In this document: positions 38,089-45,659 of the stretch, piece after piece
Numbering within the stretch: the stretch's first letter is position 1
Layout: the number at the start of each line of letters is the position of its first letter
Source of the DNA: CAYQEU01 sp964532005
GTDB taxonomy: Bacteria > Patescibacteriota > Doudnabacteria > UBA920
Direction of reading: 5' to 3'
Assembly: GCA_964532005.1 (NCBI GenBank)
Contig: CAZHER010000003.1
Coordinates: forward strand, 36,095-100,094
Length of the DNA stretch: 64,000 nucleotides
Program-made: the position numbers and the translations under genes
The notes under the pieces: generated by a model
What the model was told of the DNA's origin: nothing
Database searches by the model: none
The model's input: only the letters and a program-made list of their open reading frames with translations

Positions 38089-38688
38089 CTATTTTTTTAG
38101 GGATTCTATGGCTTCTTTGATAGTGGCTTGGTCTGATGACGTGTCTATTTTTTTCTTTATCAATGTTTCTGTTGCCTTTACAACCATATCAGCAATTTCT
38201 GTTTTTATTTGTTGTATTGCTTTATTTTTCTCCTCCTCCAGTTGGATTTTCCCCTTTTCCAGAATTTTCACAGCCTCAGCCTTAGCCGTATCTGTTATTT
38301 GGGTTCTAACTTGTTCTGCGTCGCCTTTGGCTTGGGTAATAATCCCAGCTGCTTCTTGTCTGACTTCAGACATTTCTTTATTTTTCCAACTATCAAAAGT
38401 TTCCCTTTCGGCAGCTATTTTTTGGGCTTCCGCTAGGGAGTTTTCTATTTTCGATGTACGGTCAGACAGTGCTTTAGCTACAGGGCGGAAAACAAAGCGC
38501 CATAATACAAATAAAATAATGGAAAAGTTGATTAATTGAGCAATGAACAGCTTTAGGTTTAAGCCAAAAAGTCCAACTATTCCTGTTTCTTGGGTGGCTG
38601 CATGGGCTTCTGTTGCAACTTCTGCTACTTCGGCAGCGTGCGTTGCAGCTTCAGTTGCAGCACTTGCGATATGTATAAATAAATCCAT
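38089..38688 (-). CDS. atpF: ATP synthase b subunit with Ala-rich N-terminal extension
   Basis: 199 residues. The membrane segment is at about 50-70 (FIAQLINFSIILFVLWRFVF), followed by the long amphipathic helix of the peripheral stalk (LAEAQKIAAERETFDSWKNK onward). Unusual: about 35 residues of Ala/Glu/Thr/His-rich sequence (AATEAATHAAEVAEVATEAH) precede the membrane segment, where E. coli b has only a few. This extension would face outside. An inverted repeat of about 77 bases lies upstream, between atpE and atpF. Confidence 0.93.
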   Translation of the reverse strand: MDLFIHIASAATEAATHAAEVAEVATEAHAATQETGIVGLFGLNLKLFIAQLINFSIILFVLWRFVFRPVAKALSDRTSKIENSLAEAQKIAAERETFDSWKNKEMSEVRQEAAGIITQAKGDAEQVRTQITDTAKAEAVKILEKGKIQLEEEKNKAIQQIKTEIADMVVKATETLIKKKIDTSSDQATIKEAIESLKK

Positions 38689-38713
38689 ATAAGTCTATAT
38701 TATTATCAAATTA

Positions 38714-38790
38714 CAATATTCAATTTTCAATTAGCGGTTTGGCAAGAGTTTACACTCTCGTCTGATTTGCGAATTGAAAATTGTGTATTG
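38714..38790. repeat. Long imperfect inverted repeat between atpE and atpF
   Basis: 22-base arms with 3 mismatches (38714-38735 and 38769-38790, core CAATTTTCAATT / AATTGAAAATTG) around a 33-base loop that itself contains GAG-tttaca-CTC. It would fold in the atp mRNA and may separate expression of c and b subunits, or be a small repeat element. Confidence 0.7.
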
Positions 38791-38801
38791 AACTTGATAA
38801 A

Positions 38802-39020
38802 TTACAAAATAAAAGTAACTACCAAGGCATAGATAGCGATAGCTTCGGCAAAAGCCATACCAAGCAACATAGGTACGAATACCTTATCAGCTGCTTCAGG
38901 GTTGCGTCCTATTGCTTCCATGGCTTTGGCTCCGATGTAGCCAATACCCAAAGCTGGACCGAAACCGCCAAGGCCGATAGCAATTGCTTTGGCCAGGAAT
39001 TCCATTGCTTCTGGTTCCAT
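38802..39020 (-). CDS. atpE: ATP synthase c subunit
   Basis: 72 residues, two membrane helices (about 8-33 and 47-71) joined by the conserved RNP loop (AIGRNPEA). The ion-carrying carboxylate is Glu59 in GMAFAEAIAIYALV. Ligands typical of sodium-type rings (a Gln in helix 1 and Ser/Thr after the Glu) are replaced by Ile and Ala/Ile, so proton coupling is predicted. AGGAG lies 6 bases before the ATG, the strongest ribosome site of the operon, as expected for a multi-copy subunit. Confidence 0.96.
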   Translation of the reverse strand: MEPEAMEFLAKAIAIGLGGFGPALGIGYIGAKAMEAIGRNPEAADKVFVPMLLGMAFAEAIAIYALVVTFIL

Positions 39021-39031
39021 AAAATTCTCCT

Positions 39032-39128
39032 GTTCACTTTATTGGGTGAACTTTACTTATTGTTGCAGGTTTTCAGCTTAGAATAGTGCTGAAAGACCGA
39101 GACCTTTTATGTCAGGCCCCAGTCTTTC
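39032..39128 (-). promoter_or_regulatory. Two hairpins between atpB and atpE
   Basis: A 14-bp stem counting G-U pairs (39128-39115 with 39104-39091, GAAAGACTGGGGCC / GGTCTCGGTCTTTC) and GTTCAC/GTGAAC (39051-39046 with 39037-39032) directly before the AGGAG of atpE. They could block exonuclease or mark processing, raising c-subunit yield. Confidence 0.6.
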
Positions 39129-39137
39129 TTCGCTATT

Positions 39138-40001
39138 TTAGGCATGCTTTTCCTCACGCGCTTCGCTATTTTCATGGCCATGCACTTCAGACGTGGCTAT
39201 TGTTAAGTATACCAAGGCAAGCATTGAAAATACCACAGCCTGGATTAATCCTACAATAATTTCAAGTCCCAAAAATGGCAAAGGCAACAGGAAAGCTAGA
39301 ATAGAAGCAATAACTGTTAACAGAACCTCCCCGGCAAAAATATTTCCGAACAAACGCAAAGATAGTGAAACCATTTTAGCAACTTCGGAAATTATTTCTA
39401 AAAGTCCAACCATAAATTCAATAATAGCAACAAGGATTTTCATTGGGTTAAAACTTGCCAATGCATGCCAGAGATCCCCCAGCTTTATAAACTTGTTGGC
39501 GTATTTAAAGAAACCTATTGCCACTATTCCGGCGACATGAGATGTTGCTACCACTAAAATGGCCATTGCCAGCGTCATGTTTAGGTCGGTGTTAGCGGGT
39601 CTAAAAAATGGAACCAAAACTGTTTCCCCATGGTGAACCTGATACGTTCCAATAGAACCAATACCAGGAAATAGCCCCGCCCAATTTGAGACTAGTATAA
39701 AGAAAAATAATGTACCTATTAGTGGAAGAAATTTTTCTGATTTTTTTCGGTCACCAGTTACTTGGTCTAGGTATTTGTACAAAAATTCCAACAATGCCTC
39801 GAAAAAATTCAAAAGTCCTTTGGGAGCCGATTTAGTAGAAAAATCTGCTCCATAATATTTTCTTATTCCTAAATTCAAAGCTATTGCAAAAATCACAAAA
39901 CCCACCACAGTTAGGGTGGAGTTAATATAAGTATTTGTAACCGGAAAGTTCGCTATTGTAAAAATCGGCTCTGCAGCCAAGGTTGGCAATGCTACTAACA
40001 T
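39138..40001 (-). CDS. atpB: ATP synthase a subunit
   Basis: 287 residues, six to seven membrane segments. The essential arginine is in MVSLSLRLFGNIFAGE, followed by the proton-channel helix LEIIVGLIQAVVFSMLALVY. His-rich C-terminus (EVHGHENSEAREEKHA). The ATG overlaps the preceding gene's stop (TAATG). Confidence 0.95.
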   Translation of the reverse strand: MLVALPTLAAEPIFTIANFPVTNTYINSTLTVVGFVIFAIALNLGIRKYYGADFSTKSAPKGLLNFFEALLEFLYKYLDQVTGDRKKSEKFLPLIGTLFFFILVSNWAGLFPGIGSIGTYQVHHGETVLVPFFRPANTDLNMTLAMAILVVATSHVAGIVAIGFFKYANKFIKLGDLWHALASFNPMKILVAIIEFMVGLLEIISEVAKMVSLSLRLFGNIFAGEVLLTVIASILAFLLPLPFLGLEIIVGLIQAVVFSMLALVYLTIATSEVHGHENSEAREEKHA

Positions 40002-40270
40002 TATTTTTGCATTTCCTTGATTATTTCTTTTATTTTTTTAATAAATAGCAGCGTTGTTGTAACCAGGGCCAGCACAATACCTACATACAAAAACATTTTG
40101 TTATTGGTTTGGTATCTGTGGTCAAGGTACTTTCCTAAGTAGCTAAACCCAATTAGTGGGAGAGCTGTGATAAATCCGAATTCTAGCGCAAAACCAAATG
40201 TCTTCATATATAAAGAGTTCCGGGTTTGCTTAGTTTCTGTTTGATTTTTTCCTTCAGGAATATTGGCCAT
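40001..40270 (-). CDS. AtpZ/AtpI-like small membrane protein
   Basis: 89 residues with two membrane segments (about 27-47 and 58-78) and a basic C-terminus (IKKIKEIIKEMQK). The segment FGFITALPLIGFSYLGKYLD is typical of the AtpZ (AtpQ-like) family at the head of atp operons, thought to aid assembly or carry divalent ions. First gene of the operon and coupled to atpB. Confidence 0.8.
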   Translation of the reverse strand: MANIPEGKNQTETKQTRNSLYMKTFGFALEFGFITALPLIGFSYLGKYLDHRYQTNNKMFLYVGIVLALVTTTLLFIKKIKEIIKEMQK

Positions 40271-40298
40271 TTATTTAAAATAACGGTAAGAGCTTAAC

Positions 40299-40329
40299 AA
40301 AAATTGGCCATTTTGGCAAGACTGGCCAA
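40299..40329 (-). terminator. Hairpin between the Nudix gene and the atp operon
   Basis: TTGGCCA (40304-40310) and TGGCCAA (40323-40329) with TTTTTGTT beyond on the minus strand. It may end the tRNA-Thr/Nudix transcript; no convincing atp promoter follows in the remaining 30 bases, so leakage or an attenuator role is possible. Confidence 0.55.
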
Positions 40330-40375
40330 AATTAAGGCTATTGACTTTATATAACAATTGAGTTTACAGCGCACA

Positions 40376-40957
40376 TTATTTAACTGTATTTTTCTTAAAA
40401 AGCGCTTGTTTAAGCGATTTTGCGTATTTTTTGTCAGCTCTTACTTTTAATAATTCATGATATATATCACCTTCATGGAACTGCGGGCTTTCAGAAAGCT
40501 TTAGTAAACCGTCAAAGCTTTTTAGCATAACCTTTATTATTTCACCGTTATCAGTTGCTTGTTTTGTTACTTTTTTGCAGTTGGAAGCTATAAATATATA
40601 TCTTGTGTGCCACAATCGGCCAGGCTTCTTGAGTACTCTCCATAATTTTATACTTTTTGGTTTATAGCCGGTTTCCTCTAAAAGTTCTCGCAAAGCAGTT
40701 GTTTTTGGTAATTCTTCTGGTATGTCCATGGCACCGCCTGGTACCCCGTAATACCACGGTGTACCTGGTTGTTTTTGTTTTAATACAATTATTTTTTCGC
40801 CAACGCTGGCAAAAACAGAAACTCCGCCAATTTGCAAGGCACGCTCAAAAATTTTAATAGAACCGTCAAACATTTTTTGAGGCCACTGATAAACCGAGAA
40901 GTTTTGCCCTTTAAACACTCTTTTGGCATTTTTAGGAAACGGGTGATCTTCTTTCAT
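40376..40957 (-). CDS. Nudix hydrolase
   Basis: 193 residues. Nudix box GGAMDIPEELPKTTALREL followed by LEETGY; there is one residue more than usual between the glycine and the REL part. N-terminal strands (GGVSVFASVGEKIIVLKQK) and WYYGVPGG precede it. Substrate unknown: the family hydrolyses nucleoside diphosphates linked to other groups. Located 16 bases downstream of tRNA-Thr on the same strand, probably cotranscribed. Confidence 0.88.
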   Translation of the reverse strand: MKEDHPFPKNAKRVFKGQNFSVYQWPQKMFDGSIKIFERALQIGGVSVFASVGEKIIVLKQKQPGTPWYYGVPGGAMDIPEELPKTTALRELLEETGYKPKSIKLWRVLKKPGRLWHTRYIFIASNCKKVTKQATDNGEIIKVMLKSFDGLLKLSESPQFHEGDIYHELLKVRADKKYAKSLKQALFKKNTVK

Positions 40958-40973
40958 ATCTTATTAGTAGTAA

Positions 40974-41049
40974 TGGAGCCGGCTGCCGGACTTGAACCGG
41001 CCACCTACGGTTTACGATACCGCTGCTCTACCAGATGAGCTAAGCCGGC
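40974..41049 (-). tRNA. tRNA-Thr (CGU)
   Basis: 76 bases with encoded CCA. Acceptor GCCGGCT/AGCCGGC, D-stem GCTC/GAGC, anticodon loop ATCGTAA, T-arm GCCGG-TTCAAGT-CCGGC. Discriminator T. Confidence 0.95.
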
Positions 41050-41056
41050 AAGTTGG

Positions 41057-41374
41057 TTATTCTGTTACTGAAATTTCGATTTTCTTAATATCTCCAATGG
41101 GATAAGCAAGTTCAGCTGTAATTTGGTCATCGATCTGCTTAGTACTCTTAAATGATGCATTGCGCGATATAGATCTAAATGCCCCCAGTAATTCTGAATT
41201 TTTGTTTCGCCCTGCGGCTAAACGCGCCGTTATGGTCAGAGTTTGGTTCTCTGTTTGTTGCTTAAGCTCCTCATAGCGGATTAAACTGGATAAATAGTCA
41301 ATTATAGGGTTGAGTTTTTTTTCAATTTCTTTTTCCACCGGATTTTCAAAATCTAAAGGGATTTGCTCCGACAT
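41057..41374 (-). CDS. Uncharacterised 105-residue protein
   Basis: Not recognised. Soluble, helical N-terminal half (EKEIEKKLNPIIDYLSSLIR) with coiled-coil potential and a C-terminal half that looks like beta strands (ITAELAYPIGDIKKIEISVT). It starts 2 bases after the HD hydrolase gene and ends 7 bases before tRNA-Thr, all on the minus strand, so probably one transcript. Confidence 0.6.
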   Translation of the reverse strand: MSEQIPLDFENPVEKEIEKKLNPIIDYLSSLIRYEELKQQTENQTLTITARLAAGRNKNSELLGAFRSISRNASFKSTKQIDDQITAELAYPIGDIKKIEISVTE

Positions 41375-41376
41375 AT

Positions 41377-41982
41377 CTATAGGTTATTATTAGTTTTAAA
41401 CTGCTTCCAGTCCCCTGCGTTGAAGCGGTTCCTACTATTGAGATGCCATGCATGAGGATCGGATTTTTGAATTTGATCCCATAGTTCTCTTGCGGATTTT
41501 GTGAATAGCATTTTTGAAACCAATTCCCGATGTTCTTTAAAAATTTCTCCCAGCGGATTTCCTGCGGCCATGGCCTCCGCAAGCTCTAAGTCTATGTCCA
41601 GTGTGTCGGCATCTTTTACAATTTTGGCTTCCTTGGTTTCCCTTTTTTCGTATTCATGCCATATTTCAAAAAATTCAGCTTCAAGCACGGTTCCTCCAAA
41701 CACATCTGTAAAGGCTTGCTCATTGTTCTCATTAACGTACTGTCTGCTTAGATAGTTCGTGTCACCTGTCCGGCTCTCGGGAACGTCATGTACAAGAGCC
41801 ATTTTAATAACCTTTTCAGTAGCATTCACCCCCTCCTTTTTTGCTAAAACAAGTGCAGTCCATATTACTCTGAATGTATGGTCGGTGTTTGATGCGGCAT
41901 CAGGATATAAAAACTGCGACCAGCTTCTTTGCTGGCGTCTGAGACAGCCTATTTCATATAAAAATTCTAAATCACGAGACAT
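41377..41982 (-). CDS. HD-domain hydrolase (YfbR/HDDC2-like)
   Basis: 201 residues from ATG 41982 (MSRDLEFLYEIG), preferred over an in-frame start 87 bases upstream, which would overlap the preceding gene. HD-type metal ligands: TDHTFRVIW, MALVHDVPESRTGD, KDADTLDIDLELAE. Related proteins are 5'-deoxynucleotidases or similar phosphohydrolases. It follows another HD hydrolase by 20 bases; the two are homologous in motif order but clearly diverged. Confidence 0.85.
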   Translation of the reverse strand: MSRDLEFLYEIGCLRRQQRSWSQFLYPDAASNTDHTFRVIWTALVLAKKEGVNATEKVIKMALVHDVPESRTGDTNYLSRQYVNENNEQAFTDVFGGTVLEAEFFEIWHEYEKRETKEAKIVKDADTLDIDLELAEAMAAGNPLGEIFKEHRELVSKMLFTKSARELWDQIQKSDPHAWHLNSRNRFNAGDWKQFKTNNNL

Positions 41983-42002
41983 TTTGAGATGATAGAAATA
42001 AA

Positions 42003-42635
42003 TTATGCTTGGCCACGTTCTTCGTATAATATTTGAGGGATATCTTTTGTTCCTATTTCTTTTGCCCAAATAGTGACAAATTCACTTAGGACTTGTTTGG
42101 CAATCATGTCTTTAATTCTTGAAATCATGTCTTGCAGCTTGGTTTCTACCAATTCAAGGTCAAATTGGGAAAAAGCTTTAACAAAAAATTTGTAATGCGT
42201 TACTTCAATATAATCTGCTATTTTTGCAATTATGCATTCATCGGACTGAGCATTCATAATCTCATTACTTAAATTTTGGAAATAAGATTTTTCGTTATCA
42301 AAAAATTCAGATAAGTATTTCTGGTTTTCCGTTTCAAAAGCTTTAGCGTGTTCTCTTGCTTTTGGATTTACTCGTGCATAAGGCATGGCAATGTCGCCGC
42401 CAAACAATTCACCCAGATCGTGAATTAAGCAAAATTCCAAAACTTTTTCAACATTTACAGCAGCGCCCCGGGCTTTTAAATTTCGTGCCAGCTGCCAGCC
42501 TATGAAAGTCACTAAATAATGGTGTTCCGCCAGGTTGCTTAAATCGTCCTGTTGAATACCTGCTAGGGCGTATCCATATTGCGGTTGTGAGCGGGTTAAT
42601 TCAATAATTTTGAATAAGTTTGTTAGATGTTGCAT
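42003..42635 (-). CDS. HD-domain hydrolase (YfbR-like), second copy
   Basis: 210 residues. Ligands: LAEHHYLVTFIGWQLA, LIHDLGELFGGDIAMPY, KIADYIEVTHY. Same family as the downstream gene. Predicted nucleotide phosphohydrolase. No nucleotide-synthesis gene is adjacent; the pair sits between tRNA-Gly and tRNA-Thr. Confidence 0.85.
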   Translation of the reverse strand: MQHLTNLFKIIELTRSQPQYGYALAGIQQDDLSNLAEHHYLVTFIGWQLARNLKARGAAVNVEKVLEFCLIHDLGELFGGDIAMPYARVNPKAREHAKAFETENQKYLSEFFDNEKSYFQNLSNEIMNAQSDECIIAKIADYIEVTHYKFFVKAFSQFDLELVETKLQDMISRIKDMIAKQVLSEFVTIWAKEIGTKDIPQILYEERGQA

Positions 42636-42661
42636 AAATAAAATTTTTACTAACCATACTT

Positions 42662-42735
42662 TGGAGCGGGTAACGGGAATCGGACCCGTGCTTAAACCTT
42701 GGGAAGGTCTCGTACTACCACTATACTATACCCGC
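42662..42735 (-). tRNA. tRNA-Gly (CCC)
   Basis: 74 bases with encoded CCA. Acceptor GCGGGTA/TACCCGC, Gly-type D-arm GTATAGTGGTAGTAC, anticodon loop TTCCCAA, T-arm CGGGT-CCGATTC-CCGTT. Discriminator T as usual for Gly. Confidence 0.95.
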
Positions 42736-42736
42736 A

Positions 42737-42769
42737 GAAGACGCCTTGCTTTTAAACAAAGGCATCTTA
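42737..42769 (-). other. Hairpin between the pseudopilin-like gene and tRNA-Gly
   Basis: AAGAcGCCTT and AAGGCaTCTT around a 12-base loop, without a T-run; more likely a processing or mRNA 3'-end structure than a terminator. Confidence 0.5.
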
Positions 42770-42776
42770 AATTGTA

Positions 42777-44273
42777 TTATTGGATTCCCGCTTGAGTCAA
42801 TTCATGAGGTCCTGCTGTAATTCCACCTACTGTGCCCCCAAGACAGAATGTGAGCCGGTATTCTCCAGGTCCATAATAAGCGTATCTGTACTGGTTTTGC
42901 TCAGATGTGCAGGTTCCTCCCGGTGGTTCCGGTGCTGTTGGTACTGTTCCTAAATAAAGATCAGCAAGATCATTTAGTGATCCTGGATAAGATGATTTAT
43001 CATTGTAGTAAAGCTCCAGTGCTGATGCGATTTGTCTTACGTCAGCTAATCGTTTTGCGTCTGCTGCCTTACCTAGCGCATCTCCAAGAAGATCGAAAGC
43101 GCCTTGGGGTTCTGAAATCACTTTCTTTTGTCCGTAATCACTGTAGGTGGCATCAAGCCTAAAAGTACCAGTAAATTTTATTTTATCCATAAATGTTTCC
43201 ATCTCTTTTTTTTGTTTTGCTATTGAGTTCACATCAGCCGTGCTGAAGTCTCCAAATTCTTCAGAGAACAGTTTTATTATTGAAACAAAGGAAGGTGCAT
43301 TGCTAACCAAATGCATTTTATAGAGATTATAGTCTTCAGAACCCACCCACACATCTAGTTCTTTAACTTCAATTTTACTCAATAGTTTAGCAAAAAAAGC
43401 GTCTACTAGTTCTTTGTCGTCATCAGACCACGATACATTCTCATCAAGAGAGGCAAGACCCATTAAGCTTTCCATTAATGCTTTTTTTGTCGCTTCTTTG
43501 TCTAGTTCTGCTTTGAAGTGGAGTGTTCTGGCATCATTGACTTTATCCCTACCAACATACTTTTTGATTTTGATTGCCCTGTTATCTAACCATATCTGCC
43601 GCATTTTTTCCTCGAAAGCAGGATCAATAATTTTTTTGAACAGTTCAGCATCGGCGCTGGACTGGTCCGCAGCAGCTTTATCAATATCAACCATCACCCA
43701 TTCAACATCTTTATTCTCTGGACCTGCTATTCCGCTCAAGAACGGTATGTCACCCACTTTGTAGAAAATCTTTTTGTTTAAAGATCGAAATTCAACACCG
43801 CTTGAAAAGCTTGTATTGCCACTAGAAACGCTAAAATTTAAGTTGCCGTCAAATTCAGGGCTTGTCGTATCGGTAAAATCGGCGTATGTGTCTCCATCAA
43901 TGTTCAATTTAATGTTTTTCAGTACTATACCCAGATCGTTATTTGGGTCTTCGTATGATTCAGGATCTGTGTATTCCATTGAAAATTTCGCATTGTACAT
44001 TTTTTCATCAGACTCTCCAGTGTAAAACCTGTCCCAGATTTTGCTGGGTGACAACACACTCAGACCTTTAACTGAGTATCCTTGAGAGTAGCTACCGTAC
44101 CCAACAGCACCCAAAATTACAAGCAAGCCTACCAAGCCACCGATTATTTTATATTTTGTTCTATTTTTGCTTGGTTCAGGGTTCGGATTGAGTTCAGGAC
44201 TAATTTCTATCCCTGGTTTTACCTCATTAACCTCAATACTAGGTGTGGGAGGGTATAATTCATTTTCGTTCAT
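42777..44273 (-). CDS. Membrane-anchored protein with C-terminal pseudopilin-like domain
   Basis: 498 residues. Cytoplasmic N-terminus (about 1-42), one membrane segment (about 44-66, IIGGLVGLLVILGAVGYGSY), large extracellular region without recognised domain (about 75-395), and a C-terminal GspG-like module: AKRLADVRQIASALELYYND, SYPGSLNDLADLYLGTVP, and two cysteines (GGTCTSEQN, RLTFCLGG). The module lacks its usual N-terminal pilin helix. Same design as the protein at 22332. Gene is 13 bases downstream of the PpiC gene, which may help fold it outside. Confidence 0.7.
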   Translation of the reverse strand: MNENELYPPTPSIEVNEVKPGIEISPELNPNPEPSKNRTKYKIIGGLVGLLVILGAVGYGSYSQGYSVKGLSVLSPSKIWDRFYTGESDEKMYNAKFSMEYTDPESYEDPNNDLGIVLKNIKLNIDGDTYADFTDTTSPEFDGNLNFSVSSGNTSFSSGVEFRSLNKKIFYKVGDIPFLSGIAGPENKDVEWVMVDIDKAAADQSSADAELFKKIIDPAFEEKMRQIWLDNRAIKIKKYVGRDKVNDARTLHFKAELDKEATKKALMESLMGLASLDENVSWSDDDKELVDAFFAKLLSKIEVKELDVWVGSEDYNLYKMHLVSNAPSFVSIIKLFSEEFGDFSTADVNSIAKQKKEMETFMDKIKFTGTFRLDATYSDYGQKKVISEPQGAFDLLGDALGKAADAKRLADVRQIASALELYYNDKSSYPGSLNDLADLYLGTVPTAPEPPGGTCTSEQNQYRYAYYGPGEYRLTFCLGGTVGGITAGPHELTQAGIQ

Positions 44274-44286
44274 AAATTTGGCTTAA

Positions 44287-45240
44287 TTATAGGTTAATAA
44301 ATTTTTTATACTTTATTTTACTGACTTCTGAATTATACCATTTTATAAAAGCAGATTCATTAGCTTTAGAGTCAATTTTTCCTAAATTAAACAAAATACT
44401 TTGAAAATGGACGCTACCAGATTCTAAGTCGTCTTGCTTTATGGAAAGTATTCTTATGATATAAACCCCAAATCTGGTAGGAACAGTAATTGTCTTTCCA
44501 GGTTCTGTATTTAATATTATCTCCTTAAGTTCCGGGGCAAGGTTGTTGATAGGTATCTGGCCACTATCGCCGCCAAATTGTCGTGTAGCAGGGTCTTCTG
44601 AATATGTTCTTGCTAGCTCTTCAAAGGGTACACCCTTTTTTAACTTTGATTCTACTACTTCTAGTGTCTCGTATAGCTTCGGATTAAGCCCTTTGTCTTT
44701 ATAAAATGCTATTGCTAGTTTTACTTTTAACAGATCTGGCTCCAAAGCCTTTTGCTTAAAATATTCAGGAGAGAATTGATATTTTTCTTGTAATAAATTT
44801 TGAAAGTTTTCTTGTCCGCCTTCTTGTTCAGCGATTCTAGCGTATTCTTTATCCACTTCATCAGTTGACATAGATAGGTTTTTGGCTTCGGCTAGTATTA
44901 TTAGTTTTTCTACTTCCGCTAACCTGTCCAAAATATCTATTTTTGCCTGTGCAGTATCGAAACTCTTATCTTCCCCATAAATTTGCACCGCCATGTCATA
45001 TCTTGAAAAAAGTTCGCGACCACCGATATAATGACTGCCTACTTTGGCAACCGGCAGATTTGTTTTATTGAATATTGCAATTTTTGACTTTGAAGCCGGA
45101 GAGCTATACAACCAAAATCCGAAAGAAATACCCACCGCTATCACTAGAAGAAAAACTCCTCCGATAATCGGCAGTCGGTTTATAATCAGCCAGTGTTTGG
45201 CAACTGGCTTTTCAGTTTTTGATTTAACACTTTTGACCAT
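44287..45240 (-). CDS. Membrane-anchored parvulin peptidyl-prolyl isomerase (PrsA/SurA-like)
   Basis: 317 residues. N-terminal membrane anchor (about 24-46), SurA-like helical region (about 60-180), and a parvulin domain at about 185-285: VPFEELARTYSEDPATRQFG, GGDSGQIPINNLAPEL. Extracellular folding catalyst. In a run with FtsB and LepA. Confidence 0.88.
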   Translation of the reverse strand: MVKSVKSKTEKPVAKHWLIINRLPIIGGVFLLVIAVGISFGFWLYSSPASKSKIAIFNKTNLPVAKVGSHYIGGRELFSRYDMAVQIYGEDKSFDTAQAKIDILDRLAEVEKLIILAEAKNLSMSTDEVDKEYARIAEQEGGQENFQNLLQEKYQFSPEYFKQKALEPDLLKVKLAIAFYKDKGLNPKLYETLEVVESKLKKGVPFEELARTYSEDPATRQFGGDSGQIPINNLAPELKEIILNTEPGKTITVPTRFGVYIIRILSIKQDDLESGSVHFQSILFNLGKIDSKANESAFIKWYNSEVSKIKYKKFINL

Positions 45241-45255
45241 TATATATAGCTGTAA

Positions 45256-45645
45256 TTAATTTTGCTTAGAAAAAAAATATTTCCACCATTTTTGAGGGTT
45301 AGTTTCAGGATCAGGTCTGGTATCCTCAGGAGACGGAGCTGTTATTGCCGGCGGGAAATTTACAACAATCTCTCCTTCTTTTTTTAGGTTTAGTTGCTGT
45401 CTTGCAATTTTTTCCCTGTATTCATCATTGTTTAAATATTCCAGCGAATCTTTTAAAGCTTGATTTTTTTCGATAAGCTCCTGCTCCTGTTTTTGAAGCT
45501 CAGCAATTTCCTTATTATATTTAGCACGCTTGTTTAATTGCTTAAATTCTAAATACCCTATAGAAACAACCAAAACCAACAAAATGGCAATAACCATTTT
45601 CGAAAACAGAAGTTTTTTAAATTTTGATTGTGTTTTGGAGGCCAT
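45256..45645 (-). CDS. Septum formation initiator FtsB/DivIC-like
   Basis: 129 residues. Basic N-terminus, membrane segment at about 17-34 (MVIAILLVLVVSIGYLEF), coiled coil at about 35-70 (KEIAELQKQEQELIEKNQAL), then the family motif YLNNDEYREKIARQQLNLKK. Pro-rich tail. Part of the FtsQLB-type divisome scaffold. Confidence 0.87.
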   Translation of the reverse strand: MASKTQSKFKKLLFSKMVIAILLVLVVSIGYLEFKQLNKRAKYNKEIAELQKQEQELIEKNQALKDSLEYLNNDEYREKIARQQLNLKKEGEIVVNFPPAITAPSPEDTRPDPETNPQKWWKYFFSKQN

Positions 45646-45659
45646 ATATTAATTATTAA

